Assembly: GCA_026122225.1 (NCBI GenBank)
Contig: JANEZZ010003061.1
Coordinates: 6,193,501-6,257,500 of the forward strand
Source: Heloderma charlesbogerti
Lineage: Eukaryota; Chordata; Lepidosauria; Squamata; Helodermatidae
Length of the DNA: 64,000 nucleotides
Direction: 5' to 3'
Position numbers and translations under genes: made by a program
Shown: piece by piece, positions 8,301 to 19,000 of the stretch
Position numbering within the stretch: position 1 is the stretch's first letter
Layout of the letters: each line of letters starts with the position of its first letter
The notes under the pieces: model-generated
The model's input: only the letters and a program-made list of their open reading frames with translations
The model's database searches: none
Told to the model about the DNA's origin: nothing

Positions 8301-11004
8301 GCATGCACTTCAACGGAGAGAACAGCTCTGATAGCACCCAATAATAGTCTTCAGACACATGTAGGAAGAAAGCCAGACTATGAAGCGCATGGTCTTCGAT
8401 GTCTATATACTAATGCCCAGAGTATGGGAAACAAACAGAACGAACTGGAACTCTTAATACAGGAGTGAAATTATGACTTGAAAGGTATAACTGAGACTTG
8501 GTGGGATGACTCTCATGACTGGAATACAGCAATTGAAGGATATAACTAGCTCAAAAAGAACAGGAGGAACAGAAAGGGAGGTGGGGTTGCACTGTATGTG
8601 AAAAATACATATCTCTGCACAGAAATACAGGAGGATGAGCTTGGGAGCCCCATTGAGAGCATCTGGATCAAAATAAATGGAGCAAAGAATAAAAGGAACC
8701 TGGTGGTCAGAGTCTACTACCAGCCACCCAATCAAGGAGAAGACGAGGATGAAACTTTTGAAAAGCAAATAGCCAATGTTTTAAGGAAGCATGATGTAGT
8801 AGTAATGGGGGACTTCCATTTCCCCGATATCTGTTGGGAGACACATTCTGCAAAACATGGCTCCTCCAGGAAATTCCTGACTTGTGTGGCAGATAATTTC
8901 CTCCTACAGAAAGTAGAGGAAGGAACTAGGGGATTGGCTATCCTTGACTTGATCCTAACCAACAGAGATGACTTAGTGGATAAAGTACCAGTTACAGGAA
9001 CTCTGGGGGAAAGCAACCATGTTGTACTTGAGTTCTTGGTTCTAAGGGAAGCAAAAGCCGAGTGTAGTCAAACACATACCCTGGAACACGTACCTTTTAG
9101 GAAAGCTGATTTTAATAAACTCAGAACAATGATCAGTAAGGTCCCATGGCAAGCGACGCTAATGAGAAAAGGAGTCCAAGATGGGTGGGAGCTTTTAAAA
9201 AAGGAAATTCTCAAGGCACAATTACAAACAATTCCAACAAGAAGAAAAGGTGGAAGACAACAGGAGAAGCCACAAAAAGCTTAGGGATGACCTGAAAACA
9301 AAAAAAGGGCACATATAGGAAGTGGAAAGAAGGCCAAGTAACAAAGGAAGAGTACAGGCAGGTAGCACAAAATTGCAGGGATGGTGTCAGGAAAGCTAAA
9401 GCTGAGAACTAGCTGAGCTTAGCGAGGGATGCCAAAAACAACAAAATGGCTTTCTTCAGCTACGTGCATAGTAAAAGGTAGAGGAAAGAAATGTTTGTTC
9501 AACAATTAAATAAGGATGGCAAAATGATAACAGATGACAAAGAAAAGGCAGAGGTGCTCAATTCCTACTTTGGCTCAGTCTTCTCCCAAAAGAGGGTCTA
9601 TGACCCCCCTGGCAAAGGCGAAGTACAGGCTGAAGGGGCAGGATTGCAGCTTGAGATTGATAGGCATATGGTCAAGGAACACCTAATGACTTTGAATAAG
9701 TTCAAATCTCCAGGGCCAGATGAACTGCATCCTAGAGTAATAAAGGAACTGGCAGAAGAACTCTCAGAACCGCTGTCTATTCTCTTTGAGAAATCATGGA
9801 GGACGGGGGAAGTGCCAGATGACTGGAGGAGGGCTCATGTTGTCCCTATCTTCAAAAAGGGTAAAAAGGAGGAACCTGGGAACTATAGACCAGTCAGTCT
9901 GACATCAATCCCTGGGAAAATTTTGGAGGAGATGATAAAGTAATCCATCTGGAAGCACCTTGAAAACAATGCAGTGATTACTCAAAGCCAACATGGATTT
10001 GTCAAAAACAAGTCCTGCCAGATGAATCTGATCTCATTTTTTGATCAAGTAACCTCCCTTGTGGACCATGGGAATGCTGTAGACATAATATACCTCGACT
10101 TCAGCAAAGCTTTTGACAAAGTGCCCCATGATATCCTGATGAGCAAACTAGCTCAGGTGGGCTAGATGAAACAACGATCTGGTGGATCCACAGTTGGCTA
10201 CAGAATCGGAATCAAAGAGTGCTTATCAATGGGACCTTCTCAAACTGGGGAGAGGTAATGAGCGGGGTACCGTAGGGCTCAGTCCTGGGCCCAGTGCTCT
10301 TCAACATTTTTATTAATGACTTGAAGTAGGAGGTGCAGGGAATGCTGATAAAATTTGCAGATGACACAAAATTGGGTGGGATAGCTAATACTTTGGAAGT
10401 CAGAGACAAAATTCAAAGTGATCTGGATAGACTGGAGCGCTGGGCAGAAAACAACAGAATGACATTTAACAGGGATAAATGCCAAGTTCTGCACCTAGGA
10501 AAAAGAAACCAAATGCACAGTTACAAGATGGGGGGTACGTGGCTCAACCACACTACAAGCGAGAAGGATCTTGGAATTGTTGTAGGTCACAAGCTGAATA
10601 TGAGTGAACAATGTGATGTGGCTGCAAAAAAGGCAAATGCTCTTTTGGGCTGCATTCATAGAAGCATAGCTTCCAAATCCCGGGAAGTACTAGTTCCCCT
10701 CTACTCAGCACTGGTTAGGCCTCATCTGGAGTACTGTGTGCAGTTCTGGGCACCACACTTGAAGAAGGATGCAGACAAACTGGAGAGGGTTCAGAGGAGG
10801 GCAACAAAGATGATCAGGGGACTGGAAACAAAGCCCTATGAAGAGAGACTGAAAGAACTGGGCATGTTTAGCCTTGAGAAGAGAAGACTGAGGGGAGATA
10901 TGATAGCGCTCTTCAAGTACTTGAAAGGTTGTCACAGAGAGGAAGGTCAGGATCTCTTCTCCATCATCCCAGAGTGCAGGACATGGAATAATGGGCTCAA
11001 GTGA
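8300..11004 (+). pseudogene. CR1 ORF2 (endonuclease + reverse transcriptase), broken
   Basis: The N-terminal part is an APE-type endonuclease: YTNAQSMGNK near 8409-8438, then VVVMGDFHFPDICW near 8795-8836. The reverse transcriptase follows: [14 protein letters not shown] near 9880-9920, [13 protein letters not shown] near 10091-10129 and the catalytic FADDTKL near 10351-10371. The chain is interrupted by stops near 8466 and 8547, by a small deletion near 9262 relative to the sister copy, and by further stops near 9942 and 10163. The distal frame 10333-11004 is open. No activity is expected. Confidence 0.85.
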
Positions 11005-11249
11005 AAGGAAGCCAGATTCTGGCTGAACATCAGGAAAAACGTCTTGACTGTTAGAGCAATACGACAATGGAACCAATGACCTGGGGAGGTAGTGGGCTCT
11101 CCCACACTGGAGGCATTCAAGACAAGGCTGGGCAGCCATCTGTCAGGGATGCTCTGACTTGGATTCCTGCATTGAGCAGGGGGTTGGACTCGATGGCCTT
11201 GTAGGCCCCTTCCAACCCTACTATTCTATGATTCTATGATCTCACCAAT

Positions 11250-11820
11250 TCTGAAAACCTAAAAATACATGCAAAGAAAAAACATATTAGACACTTTACA
11301 GCTTAAAAAAACTCCCATGGTGACTCCCCAAAAGGCATAAGGGTACCAGTCGGTACAAATGTACCATTATCCAAAACAAGGAATACATGGTTATTTGCAT
11401 ATAATACAGGTATGATGCCTTGTAGTTTTTGTGGTGTAGATGTATGAACAAGACCAAATTGACTGAATCTGGTCATCAGTGGTGCATTCATAGTTAATAC
11501 AAAATTTTATTCTTAGATACACGCAACTGGGACTTTTTAAACTAACTGACCACCTGCAAGTGCATAGGAAAACAACTGCAGATTTTCAAGGGGAAATAGT
11601 ATCACAAGAAAGGAAGCCAATCAAATGATTGTACTTCATTTTTCTCAACAACAAAGCCAGCATTGTTTCAGAATTGATTGCAGCGTACACATAGTAATAA
11701 CCCAACAATCAGCAAAAATAACCAGCTGCTACTAACATGTTTTCTATTACAGGAAAAATTACACCAAAGATCAGCACAGCTTTTGACATCATTGATTTTA
11801 ATTGTACTAAATGTATAGCT
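11250..11820. other. Intergenic, nothing recognised
   Basis: AT-rich sequence without a coding frame or a repeat that I can name. Confidence 0.4.
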
Positions 11821-11827
11821 GGTTAGT

Positions 11828-12695
11828 ATGAGTGATACCTGTCTCCCAAAAAAATGTTTCCCAGAAGAACAACCTTTGGCCCAAAGCTCCTGGGCGATTT
11901 CAGTCAGTATGATTCCCTGTTCTTATGGGATTAATATGGGAGCCCCACCAAATTATGCCTCTAATAGAGTTAAACAATTTGTTAAAGAAAGAATCCACCT
12001 TGATTCCAAACGGTGGGACCTACATCTAATTTCTCAAATGGCATATTCCACTTGTGACCCAATATGTAAAACATCTTTTGGGCTGGAGCAGTATTTTACT
12101 AACCTTACTCTGGCGCAACTCAGAAGAGCATTTACAGATCTGCACTTTCATTGTATGCCCTCAACCTATTTAGAAGGTAGATTTAATAATATTCCTGTGC
12201 ACCAAGACTGCATCTGTGACCCAGGGGAAATGGAGGACATTCAACATTATTTGTTATGATGCCCTCTATATACCTCCCCTAGACAAAAATTCCTTGAATA
12301 CATGCTCTACTCTTTATCTAATCGACCTGCCCTTGATCAAATTTGTACTTTGTTGGCTGATAATAATGTATATATTACTGCTCTCGGTGCAAAATTGCCC
12401 CAGCTGCAAGTACGTTAAGAGCTAGGGACCAAAACCTCCCATAATGCATCCCAATGTGGGGTCCATATAAATTTCGTTCTCTTTTATATATCGGCTTAGT
12501 ATCCCATTGGGGAGCTTTCGAGCATGTCAATGTGATCTTGCATTTTTATACTCTTCTTATTCTTGTATTTCTGTTTAGCATTTTTACTCTATTTTATCTC
12601 CTTGTTAGCTTATTGTCCTATTTGTATTTTATTTTAAATATATCAAATTGTGATGGCTTATCGCTTTTAGCAATAAAGATAATTCAGTTCAAATT
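11828..12695 (+). repeat. Non-LTR retrotransposon 3' fragment (family uncertain)
   Basis: An open stretch (11828-12259) ends in a segment with spaced Cys and His residues (CICDPGEMEDIQHY), the pattern of the C-terminal zinc-knuckle-like region of some LINE ORF2 proteins. The similarity continues past a TGA at about 12257 in broken frames to about 12420. A T-rich 3' tail ending in GCAATAAAGATAATTC (about 12669-12684) follows. This is a decayed 3' end only. Confidence 0.5.
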
Positions 12696-12961
12696 GTACT
12701 AAATGTATAGCACAATCCTAAGCATGTTTACTCAGAAGAAAAGTCCAAATAATGTGTTATGGGGAGATGCATGAGCAATGCTGACCCAGGTCTCCCCCTC
12801 ATTGAACATGTAGCTGAAAAAATGTGTGACATCATTATATTAGTATTAGTCTTTCACTTGGCTACTACTTGTGAGCCTGAGAACAGTAAATGCTAGAATA
12901 ATGATGTCCTATTACACTCCCCCCCCCCAACTATATTTTATCAGGGAGACATGAATTAGCG

Positions 12962-13335
12962 AAGGAGTGCAGAACCTCAGGCCCAGGGGCCAAAACTGGC
13001 CCTCCAGGGGTCCCAGTCCAGCCCCCTAGGGTTTCCCAGAAGGCCACACACCCCTTCCCTGGCCCCACCCCATTTCCCTCCTACACATTGATCATTGGGT
13101 GGTTTCCTGGCTTTTCTGCAGTTTTTTTCCCCCATTCTAAAAGGTTGAAATACCTTTCCTAAGGTTTAGTTAGTGACAGTACAAGCTTTAAGTTAAAATA
13201 TGCTGGTATGTTTTGCATTTTTGCCCCACCCCTTTTCTCTTCAGTCCCACCCACTACTGAAATGCAACCCCCTCTCCCCCCAGATTCTCCAAAATGGAAT
13301 TCAGCCCTGAAGCTGAAAGAGATTCTGCACCTCTG
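12962..13335. mobile_element. hAT-type MITE (GGTGCAGAACCT family)
   Basis: The ends are inverted: AGGAGTGCAGAACCTCAGGC at the left and, on the other strand, CAGAGGTGCAGAATCT at the right. The interior is non-coding and self-complementary in part. It belongs with the copies at 42720-43060 and 54929-55037. A clean 8-bp target duplication was not found for this copy. Confidence 0.55.
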
Positions 13336-13427
13336 ACCTAATAGCACCCATACATCTCATTGCCAGGCCTCTGTCCCACTTTCAGTGGAGTTTACTAATT
13401 TGTGTTTAGGATTGCAGCCTAAATTCC

Positions 13428-13620
13428 AAAGTACCTCTTCACACAGTGCATGGTTAATCTGTGGAATTTGCTGCCATAATATGTATTGATGGCTGCCAAC
13501 CCGGACAGCTTTTAAAGAGAATTAGACAGATTCATGGAGGATGAGGCTATGAACAGCTACTGGTCATAATGGCTGTGTTACCTCCAGGAGCAGAAGCAGT
13601 GTGCCTCTAATAGGGATGCC
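13428..13620 (+). repeat. CR1/L3-type LINE 3' fragment
   Basis: The motifs CTCTTCACACAGTGCATGG and GTGTGCCTCTAATAG match the order seen in the longer fragment at 4377-4885. Non-coding relic. Confidence 0.55.
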
Positions 13621-13859
13621 AGATAATTCCGCCACGGACTCAAATGAGGCCAGATTCCAAAGAATCCGACTTCTAGCGTCTGCAGCGGAGTGGCTGAACT
13701 TCCCTCTGGCTCCAGAGGATTTCCTGCAGAGCAGCTTTCCAGCTCCCTAGAAGATGTGATATGCTAATGGTGGCTAGATTTTCCTAGCACAGGGAAACAT
13801 ACAGCTGTAAATGGAATATTGTACATCATTTGCAGCTGTAAAGCACTGACTTTGCCTTA

Positions 13860-14040
13860 AATTGCAGCTGGTCCATCTAGCCCTCTATTGTTGAGCCTTA
13901 CTGGCAGGTACTCTCCAAGGTTTCAGGTAGGATTCTTTCCCAGTCCTAGTTGGAGATGCTGGGGATTGAGCCTAGACCTTCTGAATGCAAAGCATGTGCT
14001 TTACCCCTGAGCATAGCTCTCCCAAGGCTCTTATCCCAGA
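13860..14040 (-). repeat. tRNA-derived SINE, minus strand
   Basis: Read on the minus strand, a tRNA-like head with a B-box-like part (GGCTCAATCCCC on the complement, near 13960-13975) is followed by the family body, with a motif for TAGATGGACCAG near 13870. It is the same family as at 965-1150 but more diverged. Confidence 0.55.
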
Positions 14041-14254
14041 AGCACCTGGTCATGTAGTCCTTTAGTGAGGAAAGCACTCATTATTGTAGTTCTGCTTTGC
14101 ACATTCTAAACCTGAATCCCTGTATGGCATAGATGTCCAGGTATAGAGGAACACTTACACTCTTATATTAACCTGCCTGGTTAACACCTGCAGAGGCTCT
14201 TCTCCAGGTGCCCAGTTCATAGAGGTGAGCAATGTAGTGTCCAGAAAGAGAATG

Positions 14255-14480
14255 TTCCTGTTTATGGAACCCCCTCTCCATGGAAGCCTGCCTGGAGCTT
14301 CACTACGTTCTCTTTAGGCACTAGGCAAAAACATTTTTATTTTCCCAGGCTTTTTAGATGTGTTTAGAATTTTAAATAGTTGACTGAGTTTCTGCACTCT
14401 GTCATTTCAGTTGTACAGTTTTTATTATTGGTAGCATTTGTTGGGTAATGTATTTAATTGTGTTAGTTGAACGGATCAGT
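14255..14480 (+). repeat. L2-type LINE C-terminal fragment
   Basis: A short coding remnant reads W-N-P-L..(about 14268) and then a K-T-F-L-F-like end, the pattern of the L2 ORF2 terminus. It is decayed and is followed by a T-rich 3'UTR-like stretch. A better copy is at 14720-15215. Confidence 0.4.
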
Positions 14481-14563
14481 TGATGAAGGCAGCAAAACAA
14501 TCTCTGAACTAAAGGATCCGGGGCTAAGCCTTGCTGAGTCCTAGCTCAAATTAGGTCTCTTAA

Positions 14564-14715
14564 CAGTGCAATCCTATACATGTCTATTCAGAAGTAAGAT
14601 CCATTGAGTTCAATGGGATTCACTCTTAAGTGAGTACCGATTGCAGCCTTACCTGGGAGTAAGTTCCACTGAACGTGATGGGGCTTGCTTCTGAGTAGGC
14701 ATGTATAAGAGTGTA
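14564..14715. repeat. Short palindromic repeat (GCAATCCTATACATGTCTA family)
   Basis: The motif TGCAATCCTATACATGTCTA at the left and a related inverted motif near 14695-14715 bracket TCAGAAGTAAG and GAGTAAGTTCCACTGAA. Similar pieces occur at 15226-15300, 16330-16390 and 47274-47365. Probably a MITE. Confidence 0.5.
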
Positions 14716-14719
14716 CATC

Positions 14720-15215
14720 AGTGTGATCACATCACTCCAGCGCTGAAGGAATTGCACTGGTTACCAGTTGTTTTCCAGGCCAAATTGAAGGTGTTGGTTT
14801 TGACCTTTAAAACCCTATATGGTTCCGGCCCAGCCTATCTCAAGGAGCGCCTCTAGCAACACCAGACAGGCCGCTCAACAAGATCAGCCTCAGATGGGCC
14901 TTCTTTCTGTCCCATCAGCCAGGACAGCTAGGCTGGTGAGAATGAGGGAGAGGGCCTTCTCTGTGGTGGCCCCCATTCTGTGGAACCCCCTCCCTAGGGA
15001 ACTCCGCCATGCCCCCTCTTTAATAAGCTTCCCCCACTCATTAAAAATGTGGTTGTTCAGGCAGGCATTTGGGGTGGGTTAGGGTATTTTAGGAAATCTG
15101 TTGTTTTTAATATAGTATTTTATTGTTTTAAACTGTTCTTTTGTTGTACATTGCCCGGAGCGGCTGGGTGACCAGCCAGATGGGCGATTAATAAATTTAA
15201 TTAATAAATAAATAC
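14720..15215 (+). repeat. L2-type LINE 3' end
   Basis: An open stretch (14819-15082) encodes the characteristic L2 ORF2 C-terminus [20 protein letters not shown], followed by LFRQAF. Upstream, ELHWLPV-like coding (near 14745-14775) is in a broken frame. The 3' tail ends in GATTAATAAATTTAATTAAT and TAAATA units (about 15185-15212). 5'-truncated, non-functional. Confidence 0.75.
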
Positions 15216-16014
15216 TGCAGTCTTGTGAATATTTACTCGGAAGATAGTGAATTCATTGGGTTGTACTGCCAGGCAAGTGTGCATAATATTGCAGCCCTCG
15301 TTGTGAGTATGGCCCAGTGCACTGAGTGGGCCTTACTTGCGAGCAAGCATCCATAGGCCCGAACTACCCCACTGCTTCTCGTAGGCCCTTAGGAGCGTGC
15401 TTCCAGCGCCCCTGTGTGACACTTAAAACAGCCGATGGGCCGAAGAACCAAAGCCGCGCTTCGCCACGAAGCAACAGGGGTAGCAACAACCGCACAGCGT
15501 GAAGACCCGCGGCGGCGGCGGCAGCAGCAGCGGCGGCGGCAGCAGCACAGAGGCGGACAGAACGCTCGCGCGCTGATCGTGGAAACCTGATTGGCTGCGG
15601 GAGAGGAGGCGCGGCGCGGCGGCAGTGGCAGTGAATCCCACGGCGCTAGGATCCGGGTGAAACCGAGGTACGGCCGGCCTCGGCTCCAGGGCTTGTGTGT
15701 GGGCGGAAGAAGGGCCGGCTGGAGCAGCGGTGAGCGCGCGCGCCGGGAGAGAGGAGGGGGGCGCTTGCGAGTACAGGTGAGCGCAGAAAGGAGCGAGCGA
15801 ATGCCGCGCGCGCCGCCCGCTCGCGCGTTGGCGGTTGGAGCTGCCACGGGTCGCTTCGTCCGGCGGGCGGAGCCCGCGGGGGGTGCCGCTCTCTAGGCAG
15901 CTGGCTGGAGGAGGCGGCGCCGCCGCCGGGCTGCCTTCTTCCGTCTCCTCCTCCTCCTCCTCCTCCATCAGCGGGACTCCCCCGGCTCGCCTCGACGTTG
16001 TGATTGGGTGGAAG

Positions 16015-16041
16015 ATGGCGCTGCGCGGATGGAAACTCTAA
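16015..16041 (+). other. Short upstream ORF overlapping the USP12 start
   Basis: An ATG at 16015-16017 in a very strong Kozak context (A at -3, G at +4) opens an 8-codon frame (MALRGWKL) in a different frame from USP12. Its TAA (16039-16041) lies downstream of the USP12 Met1 codon (16029) and overlaps the Met5 codon as TAATG. Met1 has C at -3. If the mRNA starts upstream of 16015, this uORF should affect start choice. Confidence 0.6.
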
Positions 16042-16076
16042 TGACAGTCTCCAAAATCGCTTCCATCTGTACCATG
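16029..16076 (+). CDS. USP12: USP12 exon 1 (residues 1-16)
   Basis: It encodes [16 protein letters not shown] and stops at a GTGAGC donor (16077), phase 0. The 16029 ATG is the first in-frame ATG and matches the annotated start of mammalian USP12. A second in-frame ATG is codon 5 (16041). The exon is inside the CpG island. Confidence 0.93.
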
Positions 16077-19000
16077 GTGAGCAGGGGAGATACGTGCATA
16101 TATATGGGGGGGGGGGGTGTCTCCCTGTCAGGCCGCTGCGTGGGTAGATCCAGGCGGGCGAGTCTAGGCGGAGTCTGCGTGTGGGTGTGCCTGGAGGTCT
16201 ACTCGGGAGGGATCTGGGGGCGTGCGCGGAGGGCAACGGGTGGGGTGGTCTCCGTGCAACTGGGGCCCCCTCCTGCATGGAGGGAGCGCGTGTGGGCAGC
16301 CGGAATTGGGCCACCTGCAGCCCGTAGCCTGCCGTGCATGTTCACTCGGAAACAAGGCCCGCCGAGTTCGATGAGGCTTGCTCCTCGTGTAAAAAAAAAA
16401 AGGCGCGCGTTGGGCTTGCTGCCTTGAGAAAAGGTCAGAAGGCGAGCCTAAGACAGAGGCGTGCAAAGGTTTGGGTCAGCATCGAGAAGAGGCAGAGCTC
16501 AGGCTCCCACGATCCACGTTGTAGGGCGGAAGCCGAGATCCACCAGCCGGAGCCTGGTGCAGAAGAAGGGATTAAAGCATTCTGAGCCCAGGCATCTGTT
16601 TTGTTTGAGTTCCAGAATGGAGCTCACAGTCCTTCCGTGCAAAAACCCCATCCTGGTTACCCCAAGCGTTCTTCATTTTTCAGCAGGGTAATTTAGATCG
16701 CGGGGGTAATTTTGCTGCTGCTGTTAAGAAATTGGAATTCCAAAATCCTTGCTGATCTGCTGTAAGTCACCCGGAGATGCACTAGGAGATCCAGATCTAC
16801 CTTCTTCCCACCCGTGGATAATGAGCGGGAGAGCTGGAGGTGGTGACAAGAGGGAGAAGCAGGGAGTTGAGTCAGATTAATGGCCTTTCAAAAAACAAAT
16901 AAAATAAATCTGAGAAGTGGGTGGAGATGGATTTAGGAGGTGGGCCTCATGATACTAGGACATAGGGTAGAACTGATGCATCAGGATGTATAGGTGCTAT
17001 GTGGGAGCATGACATTTAAAGCAAACAAGGAAGGTGCTTTTCTCATGCAAGTGTGGTAACTGGTAATGTGTTGCATCAAAACAACAGAGCATTCTGTGTT
17101 ACCTTTAAAGACAAATAAATTGTGGCATATGCTATTGTGGACTAGAGCCTGCTTCATCTTGGTTGTCATGTCTATGAAGTCTTCATTTGAATTTGCAGCT
17201 TCTCCTATCTAGATTTGCTTTTCTTTATGCCATAATTACTTGGAAAAGGAGGGCAGGATCAAAACTGGTGTTAATCCGCGTTAGAGGACACAATATTGAT
17301 GTCAGTGCTGGCATACTTTGACGTATGACTTATTTAACTATGAAAGAGACAAATGAATGAGATAATTTAGTTCAGAAAACCACCTGAGGAACGATAAAGC
17401 CTCTGCAAGGAGGGATTCTTCTGATATGTGGCTTAGGGTACATGTGGTTTTTTTATTCATAATCTGTAGCCTTGCTGATGGTGCTCCTCCCATCCCATCT
17501 TAAAATACTTAACTGCTTAGTGTAAGGGGTCGGGGAACTGTGATACCGTTTCCCCTTTGAATGAAAAAGGGCTTGGACTCGATGGTCTTGTAGGCCCCTT
17601 CCGACCCTACTGGACTATGAAATACAGGTGCAAGGGCTGTCTCTCTTTGAGAAAGATACATCACTATTACCATTTGCAGAAGGTTGTAAATGGCACCTTA
17701 TCTGGGTCCAGGTGATTTATGGTACTACCTGTCTCATAGCCCCACAAATCAAGAAAAAATGAGTCAAGGGTTTGTACTGATCTGTTGTTCTTTACTGAGC
17801 AAAAGGATACTAGCTGCTGGTATCTCTTTCTTTCCTTGGCTTAGAGATTACACCTTCTCCCTCCTGCAATAAATTACTTCACTTTTCTTTATAGTCTAGG
17901 GTAAATTCCCTCAAAATGGCAAGAGGCATTTTGGTTAATTAATACTGAATCTGAAAGTACTGCTTCTAAGCCCAGAGTTCAAGATGATGTCCAAGCTGGT
18001 GATGCAAATGAATTCTTGTTTCTATGGCTGTATAGGAACATGAGATAAACAATTGAATTGGGGGTTTAGGTGCCATCAGAATCAATAGAATACATACCAG
18101 AAATGTCCCACAATATCATTTCATGAAATCAGTGTGGCAGACCATATAGTGTTGTCAAAACGTATCACTGCCTTAAAATAGCCGATTTCATGATAATGGC
18201 GTTCTAGAAAAACAGAGCAATGCTTTTAATTCTTCCATGTGACTTGTAAATTAAATGTCATGTTGACTGAAAACATAGGACTATCACTATATATTTTGAC
18301 ATATAGGGGTATTAGTGTAACCTGCAATTTGAGTCCACTTGTTTTTGTCTGGTTAGCATGTCTTACAGCAACCTTACTCAATGTGGTGTCCTTGAGATGT
18401 TTTGACCAGGGGTGATGGGAGTCGCAGGCTAAAACATCTGCAGGGCATCACGTTGGAGAAGGCTGGCTTACATGCCAATATGAGATTTCATCTGTTTGAA
18501 ATAAAACACGATGAATGATAAATTTATGAAGATGTTTAATATGCTATAAACACATTTAGGGAGGTCGGTAAAATGAGTACCCAGCTTGCTGGGGGAAAGG
18601 TAGTCACGACCGGGGAAGGCAATGGCAAACCACCCCGCTACAGTCTGCCATGAAAACGCCAGCGAAAGCGGTGTCGCTCTAGGAGTCAGCAATGACTCAG
18701 TGCTTGCACAGGAGGAACCTTTCCTTTCCTATGCATGTTTAGACAGAAAAAAGTTATACAATGCCCCAGCCAACATGACTGGCTAGAGAGATGTTGGGAG
18801 TTGTAGGACTTTTTTCTGTTTTAACAAGTATAGGATTGTAACCTTAATGAAGAACAAATTAAGGTACATAATGTACTCATAGGGGTCTTATAAGGGATCG
18901 TGTAGGCCCTTTCCAACCCTACTATACTATTCTATGAAATAGAGAACATTTAAAAGGAGCAATCCACATTTGCACACTTAGCACTTACAGACTCTTTTGC

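Larger units (their letters stand above)
6930..11240 (+). mobile_element. CR1 LINE, nearly full length, inactive
   Basis: A non-LTR retrotransposon of about 4.3 kb in plus orientation. A GC-rich 5' leader (about 6930-7231) is followed by ORF1 (7232 to about 8300), ORF2 with endonuclease and reverse transcriptase parts (about 8300-11004), a 3'UTR, and the CR1 hallmark 3' end with repeated ATTCTATG at about 11221-11239. Several stops and frameshifts show it cannot move by itself. It is very similar to the truncated copy at 60.25-62.53 kb, so the family was active fairly recently. The exact 5' border is inferred from composition; CR1 rarely leaves clear target duplications. Confidence 0.88.
15360..16330 (+). 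promoter_or_regulatory. USP12: CpG island, USP12 promoter and 5'UTR
   Basis: A sharp rise in GC and CpG covers the first coding exon. It contains CGG/CAG-rich trinucleotide runs (about 15507-15546), inverted CCAAT boxes (ATTGG at 15590-15594 and 16003-16007), and a TCC repeat (about 15944-15966) in the presumed 5'UTR. There is no TATA box near the start, as expected for a housekeeping promoter. The transcription start itself cannot be fixed from sequence. Open frames on both strands here are GC-rich artefacts and match no protein family. Confidence 0.8.

Noticed and set aside
11828..12259. 143-codon open frame as a host gene
   Set aside because: The similarity continues past its stop in another frame and ends in a LINE-like 3' tail.
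15389..16466. Open frames of up to 222 codons around USP12 exon 1
   Set aside because: Same composition effect; only the 16-codon USP12 start matches a protein, and several of these frames begin at GTG or TTG.
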